Assembly: GCA_903824665.1 (NCBI GenBank)
Contig: CAIJXT010000017.1
Coordinates: forward strand, 1 to 64,000
Length of the DNA: 64,000 bases
Source of the DNA: an uncultured Bacteroidota bacterium
GTDB taxonomy: Bacteria; Bacteroidota; Bacteroidia; Chitinophagales; Chitinophagaceae
Direction: 5' to 3'
Positions within the stretch are counted from its first letter, which is position 1. The number at the start of each line of letters is the position of its first letter. This document shows positions 44,401-54,641 of the stretch, in pieces. Under the pieces are notes generated by a model. It saw only the letters and a program-made list of their open reading frames with translations. It did no database searches and was not told the DNA's origin. The position numbers were made by a program, and so were the translations under genes.

Positions 44401-45792
44401 ATGTACATACAACAGATCTATACAAATTGTCTGGCGCAAGCTGCCTATTATATCGAATCAGGAAAAGAAGCCGCAATCATTGATCCGCTGCGGAATCCGG
44501 AACCCTACATTGCAATTGCAAAGGAAAGAGGCGCAACCATAAAATATGTGCTCGAAACACATTTTCATGCCGACTTTGTTTCCGGGCACATCGATCTCGC
44601 GAATAAAACCGGTGCTTCTATCGTATTTGGTCCGGGTGCTACGCCTGGTTATAGAGCTTACATAGCCGAAGACCACGAAACACTGCACCTTGGTGATGCA
44701 AAAATAGAAATACTACACACACCGGGACATACTGTGGAGTCTACCTGTTACCTTTTGCGTGATCAACACGGAAAGGAAAGCGCGGTATTTACCGGCGACA
44801 CACTTTTTGTAGGAGATGTTGGCAGGCCCGACTTACTGAGCGGAAATCTGAGCAAAGAAGAGTTGGCCAGCATGCTGTTTGACTCATTGCAAAACCAAAT
44901 CAAAACACTACCTGCGGATGTGGTGGTGTATCCCGGACACGGTGCGGGATCGGCATGCGGAAAAAATATCAGCTCAAAATCCACCTCGACAATTGGTGAC
45001 GAATGCATTACCAATTATGCCTTGCTGGCGAACGACAAACAAGCCTTCATTTCAGTTGTCACTTCCGAACTGCCGTACATACCCGGATACTTCTTCAAAG
45101 ACGCGGCTATCAACAAAAGCGGCTATGGATCGTATGACGACATTATCAGAAAAAATGTAAATGCGCTCTCCTGCCGTGAATTTGCAGCAGTTAAAAATAC
45201 CGGCGTTCAAATATTGGACACCAGAGATCCTATGACATTCTCCAGGGGATTCATACCAGGCGCACTAAATATCGGGCTGAGCGGAGATTTCGCTGTCTGG
45301 GTGGGTACACTGATTAGTGCGGATACACAATTGCTGTTGGTAACCGAACATGGAAAAGAGCTGGAAGCGGTAGAACGCCTTGCCAGAATAGGATTTGAAC
45401 AGGTAAAAGGATATCTGCAAGGTGGTATGGCGTCTTGGGTCGCTGCCAATCTGGAAACAGATACAATTCAAACGGTTTCAGCTGCGATGTGCGGTGACAT
45501 TATAGAAAGCGGAGAATATGAACTTCTGGATGTAAGAAACAGGCGCGAAGTGGCAAAACATCGCGTGCCTGGAGCGGTTCACATTCCGCTCAACAATCTC
45601 AAGGAGTTGTATAGTACCCTTGCCGCCGACAAAAAATGGCTGGTGTATTGCGCCGGAGGCTATAGGTCTATGATCGCCGCCTCATTTCTGAAAGCAAACG
45701 GATTCACAGATACAGGAAGCATTGAGGGCGGAATAAATGAGATCATCAAGCACAACCCTGAAATGGTAGAATTGGCACTGGAAACTGACTAA
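44401..45792 (+). CDS. Metallo-beta-lactamase fold protein with two rhodanese domains (persulfide dioxygenase-like)
   Basis: A 463-residue protein. The N-terminal MBL domain (1-~240) has the HFHADFVSGH metal motif (H54, H56, D58), GHT (H110), GDT (D133) and YPGHG, as in ETHE1/CstB persulfide dioxygenases. Two rhodanese domains follow. The second has the active-site Cys in YCAGGYRS (C417). The first has no Cys in its equivalent loop (LVTEHGKE) and should be inactive. By family it oxidises glutathione- or bacillithiol-persulfide with O2 and Fe(II). I start at the Met of MYIQQIY; the earlier Met lies inside paaD. Its location in a paa operon is unusual. Confidence 0.85.
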   Translation: MYIQQIYTNCLAQAAYYIESGKEAAIIDPLRNPEPYIAIAKERGATIKYVLETHFHADFVSGHIDLANKTGASIVFGPGATPGYRAYIAEDHETLHLGDAKIEILHTPGHTVESTCYLLRDQHGKESAVFTGDTLFVGDVGRPDLLSGNLSKEELASMLFDSLQNQIKTLPADVVVYPGHGAGSACGKNISSKSTSTIGDECITNYALLANDKQAFISVVTSELPYIPGYFFKDAAINKSGYGSYDDIIRKNVNALSCREFAAVKNTGVQILDTRDPMTFSRGFIPGALNIGLSGDFAVWVGTLISADTQLLLVTEHGKELEAVERLARIGFEQVKGYLQGGMASWVAANLETDTIQTVSAAMCGDIIESGEYELLDVRNRREVAKHRVPGAVHIPLNNLKELYSTLAADKKWLVYCAGGYRSMIAASFLKANGFTDTGSIEGGINEIIKHNPEMVELALETD

Positions 45793-45850
45793 GATCAGTT
45801 TTTAGGCAAACAAGCATCATAATTTGAACAAACCCTATCAAATATTTTTG
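45786..45850 (+). promoter_or_regulatory. FNR-like box and promoter of the ccoI operon
   Basis: The palindrome TGAC-TAAG-ATCA (45786-45797) overlaps the preceding stop codon. Its centre is 51.5 bp before a perfect -7 TATTTTTG (45843-45850). A TTTG exists 16 bp before the -7 element, shorter than the usual 18-21 bp. The predicted start site (~45855) excludes the upstream TTG start at 45824 and favours the ATG at 45869. Confidence 0.65.
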
Positions 45851-45868
45851 CCTAAAAGGAAATATGTC

Positions 45869-46423
45869 ATGCAAATAACGAGGGAAGATCAATACAATAA
45901 CATTGCATTACAGATTTTTGTAGATAAAATCAGCAAAGACTTTTACAACTCGATGGAAAGTCTTTGCAACAACGCCCGCCAGCAAATATATAAGTTAGGC
46001 AATCTTGAAATTCAGCGTACAACATCACAATACACTGCCATTTGCGACAAAATCATTACGGATGTAATGACATGCATCAAAGATTGGCGCGAGAATTACA
46101 CCCCTTACCTTCAGTCACTCTCAGAAAAAAGCGAATCGAACCACGATTGCAGCGCCTGCAGTGGAAACTGTAAGTTGAATCACGATCTGAAACTACTGGA
46201 ATTACGAACTGCCCACGCTGGCATTAGGAATATCCTCAACCGCCTTCAAATGGTATCTCTGCCGCTCTATTCAGAAACAATGTATCCGGACTCTTATCGG
46301 ATTTTGAGAAATCAGATGGCATTGATTGAAAATAATCTGACTGAACTTTTCTCGCTCGAGGAAAAATACATGCTCCCAAAGGTCATACAGGCACAAAAAC
46401 ACATCAATGCCGGCAGTTATTGA
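45869..46423 (+). CDS. Cys-motif helical protein of unknown function upstream of ccoI
   Basis: A 184-residue soluble, mainly helical protein. A central CSACSGNC motif (C-x2-C-x3-C) is followed by KLNHDLKLLELR; another Cys pair lies earlier (CNNAR and CDK/TCIK segments). No signal peptide or membrane helix is seen. I do not recognise a family. The gene overlaps the ccoI start by 17 bases and shares its FNR-like promoter, so a role in copper delivery or oxidase assembly is plausible but only inferred. A TTG 15 codons upstream is excluded by the promoter position. Confidence 0.72.
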   Translation: MQITREDQYNNIALQIFVDKISKDFYNSMESLCNNARQQIYKLGNLEIQRTTSQYTAICDKIITDVMTCIKDWRENYTPYLQSLSEKSESNHDCSACSGNCKLNHDLKLLELRTAHAGIRNILNRLQMVSLPLYSETMYPDSYRILRNQMALIENNLTELFSLEEKYMLPKVIQAQKHINAGSY

Positions 46424-48860
46424 AGCAGAAAAAGTAAAACTGAAGAAACCGCAACAAACAGCCACACCGTGCTACCATTGCGGTTTGCCCTGTGTCAATG
46501 ACACGATTCAGTCAGCAGAAAAAACGTTTTGTTGCGAGGGCTGCAAACTCGTTTATGAAGTAATTAACGAGAACGGGCTCTGCGATTATTACAACATACA
46601 GTCTCATCCGGGAATCTCCCAGATAAAAGCAATAAGAAAGGATAAATATGCCTATCTTGACAATGAAGAAATAGCAAAACAGTTATACACCTTCACCAAC
46701 GGCGACCATACAATCATTACCTTCTACGTTCCGGGCGTACACTGCAGTTCATGCATGTGGCTGCTCGAACATCTGAACAGATTAGACAAAGGAATCAGCG
46801 AGAGCCGGCTGAACTTCAGTACACGAGAGGTAACTGTTCATTTTTCCAGAAAGAAAACAACAACCCGTAAGATCGTAGAACTATTGGCCACAATAGGCTA
46901 TGAGCCATATATCACACTGGATGAGGCCGGCAAACAAAAAACCAAAACCTACAACAAGCAGCGACTATTCAGGCTGGGTGTTGCTGGTTTCTGTTTTGGC
47001 AACATCATGATGATGAGTTTCCCCGAATACCTTTCCACCGAAAACGGTATCGATCATCAGTACGCCAATCTGTTCAGGTACCTGAATCTGTTTCTTGCTG
47101 TACCTGTATTCTTCTACAGTGCTTCAGAATTTTTCAGCACAGCATGGAGCGGCATCAAACAACGTACCCTCAATATTGATGCGCCTATCGCGTTGGCGCT
47201 GATTATCACATTCGCAAGAAGCATTTTCGAAATTTTATCGGGAACCGGCGCCGGATACCTCGACAGCATGAGTGGTATTGTGTTCTTTATGCTTGCCGGA
47301 CGTGTAGTGCAGGAACGCACCTGGAAATCACTGACATTCACACGTGACTACAAATCCTACTTCCCTATCGCGGTCAATGTTGTTACAGAATCAGGGATTA
47401 CAGCAAAGAAACTGCAGGATCTGTGTGAAAAAGATGTTGTGCAACTCTACAACGACGAAATAATACCCGCTGACGCTGTAGTACTAAAAGGTAAAGCCTG
47501 TGTTGACTATAGTTTTGTAACCGGAGAAAGCGACCCTGTAACTGTAAAAGTTAATGAAATAGTGTATGCCGGAGGAAAACAAACCGGTGACGAACTAACC
47601 ATACAGATCATAAAACCCGTTGCAGGCAGCTACCTGACCTCTCTCTGGAGTCACTACGCCTTTGCCAACAACAAGTCCCAAAAAAATGACCAGAATAGTG
47701 CCGTACACACACTCAGCAGGTATTTTACTGCGGTTTTGTTCACCCTTGCTATAGCTACCGCTACCTACTGGTACTTTGTGAACCCCAGCATGATCATAAG
47801 CAGTGTATCTGCAATGCTCATTGTTGCATGCCCTTGCGCGTTGCTGCTGTCGGCAACCTTTACCAATGGCAACATCATGCGTATTCTCAGTGGCAATGGT
47901 TTGTTTCTCAGAGACGAGACCGTTATTGAGCAACTGGGCAACACCGATCATATAGTTTTCGACAAAACCGGCACCATTACACAAGGGTCTGGCGGTCTCG
48001 TCACCACATCAGGCCATCAGCTATCGGAAACCGAAAAACAACTGTTGTATAATGTCGTAAAACGAAGCAGGCATCCCAACAGCAAAGTGATCGAGAAATG
48101 GCTTGGCTCCTACGCAGACATTGATGTGGCAGCCTGGAAGGAAACACCAGGCAAGGGTATCGATGCGATAGCGGGCAATACAAGAATAGTGGTAGGATCT
48201 GGAGAATATACTGGATTGCCACGAGATGTGGTAAAAAGAGAAAAAGCAGCAACCTATGTTCGGATCAACGACAAAATAACTGCCTTCCGTTTTGATTCGG
48301 TATTCAGAAACAATGTACCTCAAATGATACCGATGCTGAGGCAATCTTACTCATTATCACTTCTGTCTGGCGATAATGACAAACAAAAAGATGTACTTAC
48401 CGAATTGTTTGGAGGCAAAAGTGATATGCTTTTCGAACAGAAGCCTATTGACAAACTCAACTATGTAGAAAAACTACAACAAAAAGGCAAAAAGGTAATG
48501 ATGATCGGCGATGGCCTGAACGATGCAGGTGCATTACAGCAAAGCAATATCGGCATTACTCTGGCCGATGACATCAACAATTTCACTCCTTCTTGCGATG
48601 CAATTCTGGACGCAAAAAAGTTTGGCACCTTACCAGCGCTAATGCACCTTGCCAGGTCTTCGCGCAGTATAATCCGCCTCAGCTTTGTGGTTTCCATTGT
48701 TTACAATATAGCGGGTCTGTACTTTGCGGTGCGTGGCGAGATGACGCCTGTAGCTGCTGCTATCCTTATGCCTTGCAGCACACTCAGCATTGTATTAGTC
48801 ACCAGTGGCGTCAGCAGCCTGGTTGCATTGCGTTCCGGACTAAGTCTGAAATCCAAATAG
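46407..48860 (+). CDS. ccoI: Copper-exporting P1B-type ATPase for cbb3 oxidase assembly
   Basis: An 817-residue inner-membrane ATPase of the CcoI/FixI/CopA2 type, which moves copper to the periplasm for insertion into cbb3 oxidase. It has an N-terminal CYHCGLPC ... CCEGC metal-binding domain diagnostic of this branch and an HMA-like domain with HCSSC. The transmembrane CPC motif is at C475/C477 in VACPCALLL. Phosphorylated D519 is in DKTGT, and GDGLNDAGAL is present. The motifs separate it from detoxifying CopA. It is controlled apart from ccoS, by its own FNR-like box. Confidence 0.93.
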   Translation: MPAVIEAEKVKLKKPQQTATPCYHCGLPCVNDTIQSAEKTFCCEGCKLVYEVINENGLCDYYNIQSHPGISQIKAIRKDKYAYLDNEEIAKQLYTFTNGDHTIITFYVPGVHCSSCMWLLEHLNRLDKGISESRLNFSTREVTVHFSRKKTTTRKIVELLATIGYEPYITLDEAGKQKTKTYNKQRLFRLGVAGFCFGNIMMMSFPEYLSTENGIDHQYANLFRYLNLFLAVPVFFYSASEFFSTAWSGIKQRTLNIDAPIALALIITFARSIFEILSGTGAGYLDSMSGIVFFMLAGRVVQERTWKSLTFTRDYKSYFPIAVNVVTESGITAKKLQDLCEKDVVQLYNDEIIPADAVVLKGKACVDYSFVTGESDPVTVKVNEIVYAGGKQTGDELTIQIIKPVAGSYLTSLWSHYAFANNKSQKNDQNSAVHTLSRYFTAVLFTLAIATATYWYFVNPSMIISSVSAMLIVACPCALLLSATFTNGNIMRILSGNGLFLRDETVIEQLGNTDHIVFDKTGTITQGSGGLVTTSGHQLSETEKQLLYNVVKRSRHPNSKVIEKWLGSYADIDVAAWKETPGKGIDAIAGNTRIVVGSGEYTGLPRDVVKREKAATYVRINDKITAFRFDSVFRNNVPQMIPMLRQSYSLSLLSGDNDKQKDVLTELFGGKSDMLFEQKPIDKLNYVEKLQQKGKKVMMIGDGLNDAGALQQSNIGITLADDINNFTPSCDAILDAKKFGTLPALMHLARSSRSIIRLSFVVSIVYNIAGLYFAVRGEMTPVAAAILMPCSTLSIVLVTSGVSSLVALRSGLSLKSK

Positions 48861-48879
48861 CCCCCTGAAATAATATTTT

Positions 48880-48917
48880 AGCCAGACACAATGACGATAT
48901 GGTCGTCGTGTCTGGCT
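48880..48917 (+). terminator. Hairpin after ccoI
   Basis: An inverted repeat AGCCAGACAC / GTGTCTGGCT with a second inner stem GACGA / TCGTC, 20 bp past the ccoI stop. It is followed by AATTCATTT rather than a strong T-run. Confidence 0.5.
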
Positions 48918-49012
48918 AATTCATTTCTGCAACCATTGTGGCGGCAAAAACACATGCCGCGATCTGACATCAACATGGTCACCTGATGTCAGGAGACAAA
49001 AATGCACCCGTA

Positions 49013-49050
49013 CCTTACAAAAAAAAACGGTTCCGGGAAACCGGAACCGT
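49013..49050 (-). terminator. Intrinsic terminator of the 127-aa protein gene
   Basis: An 11-bp perfect stem (AACGGTTCCGG / CCGGAACCGTT, 49025-49035 and 49040-49050) with a 4-base loop, followed on the minus strand by a run of eight T. It lies about 120 bases past the stop codon. Confidence 0.85.
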
Positions 49051-49171
49051 TGCAGAAGTAAGCTCATTTGCGCGGCCTGCATTCGCCTGTCTTAAGAACA
49101 TAAAATGAAACCTATAGGCCATGTCAAATTCACTTCTCCTTTATCACCCATCCAACTGATTCTAGTATTTC

Positions 49172-49555
49172 TTACATCCACTGCTCGGCAAATTTACGAA
49201 ACGATCTTACCAGATCTTTCATAACCATTTCTTCTGCTTCAAACCTTTCGCCCAGCGCCGTATGGTCAGCTACCAACTGGCCGTCGATGTAACCAGCATT
49301 CGCTTGACTGGCCTGCACTGCTATTGCCTGGAGATTCACATGAATATCATGTGAAAGAATATCAACATTATTGATCTGCAATTTGAACTGATTTTCAAAG
49401 TGCTCTACTTCCTTCAGTATATCAGTACTTGTGTACTTACCGGCAATCTCAGTGAGTATGCCTTTTAAAATGCCAATTTCTGTTTTGTAGAAATTAAGTG
49501 ACCTCAGCCAAAGACTGTGTTCGTTGTTGACGTGCGAAACGTTTATTTTCTTCAT
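49172..49555 (-). CDS. Helical protein of unknown function, FNR-like promoter
   Basis: A 127-residue, Cys-free soluble protein predicted to be almost entirely helical, with heptad-like stretches (EVEHFENQFKLQINNVD) and His-rich positions (LSHDIHVNLQ, ADHTALGERF). The His and Glu spacing is reminiscent of hemerythrin-like bundles, but I cannot match the full ligand set. Not recognised. Its promoter has a palindrome centred exactly 29.5 bp from the -7 element, like hemN. It is divergent from the 49708 membrane gene. Confidence 0.7.
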   Translation of the reverse strand: MKKINVSHVNNEHSLWLRSLNFYKTEIGILKGILTEIAGKYTSTDILKEVEHFENQFKLQINNVDILSHDIHVNLQAIAVQASQANAGYIDGQLVADHTALGERFEAEEMVMKDLVRSFRKFAEQWM

Positions 49556-49580
49556 ATGAATTTAGTTTTTTTGTATGTTG

Positions 49581-49623
49581 CAAAGCTACCGCCTTGAACA
49601 ACCGTGATTGGTGACCATAATCA
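49581..49623 (-). promoter_or_regulatory. FNR-like box and promoter of the 127-aa protein gene
   Basis: The palindrome TGAC-CATA-ATCA (49612-49623) has its centre 29.5 bp from a perfect minus-strand -7 TAGCTTTG (49581-49588). No TTG lies at -33. The predicted start site is about 20 bases before the ATG. The same box serves the divergent gene. Confidence 0.65.
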
Positions 49624-49677
49624 GGTTGCCAAATGATTGAAGTTATTCAGTCAACAAAGTTCACCCATATATATTTG
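49612..49677 (+). promoter_or_regulatory. Forward promoter sharing the divergent FNR-like box
   Basis: From the same palindrome (centre 49617.5) to a perfect forward -7 TATATTTG (49670-49677) is 52.5 bp, one base more than at the other distal-type promoters. A weaker dyad, TGAA-GTTA-TTCA (49638-49649), lies between them. Confidence 0.5.
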
Positions 49678-49707
49678 CTGTAATCAGGTATTGGGTATAC
49701 ATCGTTT

Positions 49708-50118
49708 ATGAAGAAAAAAATTCTAATCACGCTGGGTGCAATATTATTGCTGTTCAACGGCATAGGTGCGTTGTATGGTGGTGGCAATCTGATTTTGCAC
49801 CCCGATGGCAGCAGCATTTCACTTGACCCGCGCCTGCTTGACCATTCACCATTTCAAAATTTCCTGATTCCTGGCATTGTACTGCTGTTGGCTAATGGTG
49901 TATTCAGCTTTTGGTCGTTAGTAATGATGGCCGGAAAAAACAAAAACTTTCCATGGTATGTCACAGCCCAGGGAGTAATGCTGGCTGGCTGGCTGGCAGT
50001 ACAGCTGGTACTCATCCGGACTGTATATTTTCTGCATTTCATAATGGGCGCTGTGGCCGTTCTGCTTGTACTGGTGGGAATGTTGCTAAATAAAACAAAG
50101 AGCAACCCAACATCTTAG
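49708..50118 (+). CDS. Four-helix membrane protein of unknown function
   Basis: A 136-residue inner-membrane protein with four hydrophobic helices (about 5-25, 50-72, 82-103, 107-128) and short polar loops. No conserved motif is recognised. It is divergent from the 127-residue gene across a shared FNR-like box, so its expression probably rises or falls with the respiratory genes. It resembles small DUF-type integral membrane proteins common in Bacteroidota. Confidence 0.75.
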   Translation: MKKKILITLGAILLLFNGIGALYGGGNLILHPDGSSISLDPRLLDHSPFQNFLIPGIVLLLANGVFSFWSLVMMAGKNKNFPWYVTAQGVMLAGWLAVQLVLIRTVYFLHFIMGAVAVLLVLVGMLLNKTKSNPTS

Positions 50119-50397
50119 AACCAGCAGTCCATCGGTGAAATAGAAATTGAACAATACTAGCTTCGAGCCTTCAACCAAACTACCCAAAATAGGTCCGTGC
50201 CAAAAACAAATTATAGTCTAAATGGCACACCGGAATTCATGCAACGGCTGATTAATGATTGAGCGTATTTAGAGGGTCAGATTACGGCACAGCAACCTCG
50301 CAAAAAACGCCAACCAAACCATTTTGATGATTACTGACCCAAATTATCCATCAGCACCATGTACTCGCTCTCCGCTGATTACAAACACTGCTTTGAC
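50119..50397. other. Intergenic region, no gene seen
   Basis: About 280 bases between the membrane-protein gene and the box of the next promoter. No ORF, hairpin or repeat stands out. Confidence 0.5.
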
Positions 50398-50440
50398 TGA
50401 CCATAGTCAATTACAAAAACACCGTGCAAATCTATTTTTG
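50398..50440 (+). promoter_or_regulatory. FNR-like box and promoter of the DUF2158 gene
   Basis: The palindrome TGAC-CATA-GTCA (50398-50409), inside a longer dyad TTGACT-N6-AGTCAA, has its centre 29.5 bp before a perfect -7 TATTTTTG (50433-50440). There is no -33 TTG. The leader is about 10 bases. Confidence 0.68.
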
Positions 50441-50454
50441 GAAAAAATTCTGCC

Positions 50455-50667
50455 ATGAAACTGCTATACCACCCGGGAGACAAAGTTCGATCGAAAAGCG
50501 GGGGACCGGAAATGACCATAAGGGATCAGCACTACGATGTAATTCGAAACAAATTTCTGAATGACATGTTCGATTGCATATGGCTGACGGAAACCAAGGA
50601 TGGAAAAAAAGCAATTCAGTATCGTCCTTTTCATCAAGACGAACTACAGAAGACAGACCATAGTTGA
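50455..50667 (+). CDS. Small DUF2158/YodC-like protein
   Basis: A 70-residue basic protein. The N-terminal half fits the DUF2158 pattern: GDKVRSKSGGPEMTI, then a short linker and WLTETKDGKKAI, like E. coli YodC. The function of the family is unknown; an SH3-like beta-barrel is expected. It is monocistronic, with its own FNR-like promoter, between the ccoI and ccoS operons. Confidence 0.78.
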   Translation: MKLLYHPGDKVRSKSGGPEMTIRDQHYDVIRNKFLNDMFDCIWLTETKDGKKAIQYRPFHQDELQKTDHS

Positions 50668-50818
50668 AAATGGCCCGCAACTGCGTCACAGCCAGCTAAG
50701 ACGTGCTCAGGAAACATAATACCGAATATACTCCAGTTGTGCAGATCAGGTTTCTATGTACTATCAAGGAAAAAACAGGGATGCACCCAGGCGCCAAAAA
50801 AATATCGGCGAACTAAAC

Positions 50819-50883
50819 TGACGAGCATCATGTTTTTGCTTGAGCAACGTCATAAATAAGCGCTCATCACGGCAATAGTTTTG
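50819..50883 (+). promoter_or_regulatory. FNR-like box and promoter of the cco operon
   Basis: The palindrome TGAC-GAGC-ATCA (50819-50830) has its centre 51.5 bp before a perfect -7 TAGTTTTG (50876-50883). No TTG lies at -33. A possible TTG start for ccoS at 50881 lies inside the -7 element and is therefore excluded. Confidence 0.68.
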
Positions 50884-50904
50884 CCGTATAAATACAATAA
50901 GAAA

Positions 50905-51066
50905 ATGAATGCATTATTTGTTTTGGTTGCCGTGAGCATTGTGATAGCAGGATCATTTCTTGGCGCATTTATCTGGAGTATAAAAACCGACCAATATGAA
51001 GACAGAGAAGGATCGGCAATGAGGATACTATACGACGACGACCTGACAAAGAATACTATCAAATAA
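50905..51066 (+). CDS. ccoS: cbb3 oxidase assembly protein CcoS
   Basis: A 53-residue single-helix membrane protein needed for heme/copper insertion into cbb3 oxidase. The family pattern is complete: VAVSIVIAGSFLGAFIWSIK, then DQYEDREGSAMRILYDDD. I start at the ATG because the upstream TTG overlaps the promoter. It is first in the operon, 22 bp before ccoNO, whereas in proteobacteria ccoS usually follows ccoI. Confidence 0.93.
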   Translation: MNALFVLVAVSIVIAGSFLGAFIWSIKTDQYEDREGSAMRILYDDDLTKNTIK

Positions 51067-51088
51067 CAAACACCAATTACTTACAGAA

Positions 51089-53257
<2,169 letters not shown>

Positions 53258-53267
53258 ATACAACAAC

Positions 53268-53435
53268 ATGAAATTCATAAATTATCTGGAGTCGATCACC
53301 GGCATAGGTATATATCCGCTGACCTCCCTGACCATGTTCTTCCTGTTTTTCGCACTGATCATAACCTGGTCAGTAAAGGCAGACAAGGGTTATATCAGAT
53401 CAATGAAGCAAATTCCATTTCCAGAAAACGACTAG
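53268..53435 (+). CDS. ccoQ: Small cbb3 oxidase subunit, CcoQ-like
   Basis: A 55-residue ORF between ccoNO (10-bp gap) and ccoP (27-bp gap). It starts MKFINYLESITGIGIYP, then has one transmembrane helix (LTMFFLFFALIITWSV) and a short basic tail ending FPEND. Position, size and topology match CcoQ/FixQ, the small stabilising subunit; sequence conservation of this family is low, so the call rests largely on context. Confidence 0.8.
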   Translation: MKFINYLESITGIGIYPLTSLTMFFLFFALIITWSVKADKGYIRSMKQIPFPEND

Positions 53436-53462
53436 TATTATTCATACCAAACAAGCGTTAAC

Positions 53463-54620
53463 ATGCAAGCCACAAAAAAATCATTCTTGCTTTCATTATC
53501 AGCTACTATAGCTATCCCGGTACTCAGTTTCGGAGCCGAAGCAAATCCGCTCACAAAAAGTCCGGAATACAACACGACACTCATTAGCCTCGTAAGCCTG
53601 ATAGTAGTATTACTATTCGTTATCGGCATACTTGCCGCTACGCTTAGCCAGTTAAGTGTAGTTGTCAGGGATAAGTTCAGAAAAGAGCGGTCGGAGGCAG
53701 CAAAAAAAATCGGGATGTTACTGCTGCTCGTCGGCCTGTGCCTCCCTGCTGCTGGTTCGTTCGCAGCAGAAACTGCTCCTGCTGCCGTTGTTGAGTACAT
53801 CGACGGAATTCCTACGGCAGACTTCTATCTCATCATGGGTATCATAGCACTCGAGCTTTTTGTGATTTTTGCTCTGGTCATCTTTACCAATATGCTGATG
53901 AAGGCTATGCGTGAGACCCCCGAAACAGAAGTTCAGGTCAAAAAAGTTGTGGAGAAAAGCTGGTTCTGGGACAAATTCAATGCAGCAGCCACTATTGAAA
54001 AAGAACAGGACATACTTCTGGACCACAATTATGATGGTATCATGGAACTGGACAACAGTCTTCCTCCATGGTGGAAATACGGATTCTACCTTACTATCGT
54101 TGTAGGTGTGATCTACTTCTACCGGTTCCATATATCTCACGATGGCCCCAGCCAGCAAGAGGAATTTGCAGCAGAAATGATTCAGGGCGAAGCAGACAAG
54201 GCAGCGTATCTGGCACAGTCTGCCAATAACGTAGATGAAAACAGTGTAACACTAATGACGGGTGCTGCAGAAATTGCCGCAGGCAGGGAACTGTTTCAGA
54301 AATCATGTGTGGCCTGCCACCTTGCAGATGGAGGCGGAAGCGTAGGTCCTAACCTTGTAGACGACTACTGGATCCATGGCGGCAGTATCAAAGATATCTT
54401 CAAGACCATCAAGTATGGCTGGCAGGATAAAGGCATGAAGAGCTGGAAAGATGATTTTTCGCCAAAAGAAATACAGGAGCTGACCAGTTTTATCAAGTCT
54501 ATCCGCGGTACAAAACCAGCAGCACCCAAAGCACCACAGGGCGACCTGTATGTTGAAGCAACACCCGTTGCTGCAGTTGCAGATAGTGTTGTAAATGACA
54601 CCACTGCGGTAAAAAAATAG
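53463..54620 (+). CDS. ccoP: cbb3 oxidase subunit III (CcoP), monoheme form
   Basis: A 385-residue membrane-anchored cytochrome c. It has an N-terminal signal/anchor, two further hydrophobic segments (about 35-60 and 120-145), an anchor helix near 200 (WWKYGFYLTIVVGVIYFYRF) and a periplasmic cytochrome domain. There is one heme site, CVACH (C282, C285, H286), and an axial Met in GMKSW. Classical CcoP is diheme; only one CxxCH is visible here. An Ala/Pro-rich tail ends the protein. It passes electrons to CcoO/CcoN. Confidence 0.93.
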   Translation: MQATKKSFLLSLSATIAIPVLSFGAEANPLTKSPEYNTTLISLVSLIVVLLFVIGILAATLSQLSVVVRDKFRKERSEAAKKIGMLLLLVGLCLPAAGSFAAETAPAAVVEYIDGIPTADFYLIMGIIALELFVIFALVIFTNMLMKAMRETPETEVQVKKVVEKSWFWDKFNAAATIEKEQDILLDHNYDGIMELDNSLPPWWKYGFYLTIVVGVIYFYRFHISHDGPSQQEEFAAEMIQGEADKAAYLAQSANNVDENSVTLMTGAAEIAAGRELFQKSCVACHLADGGGSVGPNLVDDYWIHGGSIKDIFKTIKYGWQDKGMKSWKDDFSPKEIQELTSFIKSIRGTKPAAPKAPQGDLYVEATPVAAVADSVVNDTTAVKK

Positions 54621-54641
54621 CACAATAATTACAACCACCAA

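Larger units (their letters stand above)
48861..49171. other. Convergent intergenic region with two hairpins
   Basis: A 311-base gene-free stretch between convergent genes. It holds the two hairpins listed separately; nothing else is supportable. Confidence 0.6.

Noticed and set aside
44401-45792. paaE (epoxidase reductase)
   Set aside because: Position fits, but the protein has MBL and rhodanese domains and no FAD/NAD or 2Fe-2S ferredoxin motif.
49638-49649. TGAA-GTTA-TTCA dyad as an additional regulator box
   Set aside because: Outside the TGAY/RTCA consensus and 26.5 bp from the forward -7 element, not at either regulon spacing.
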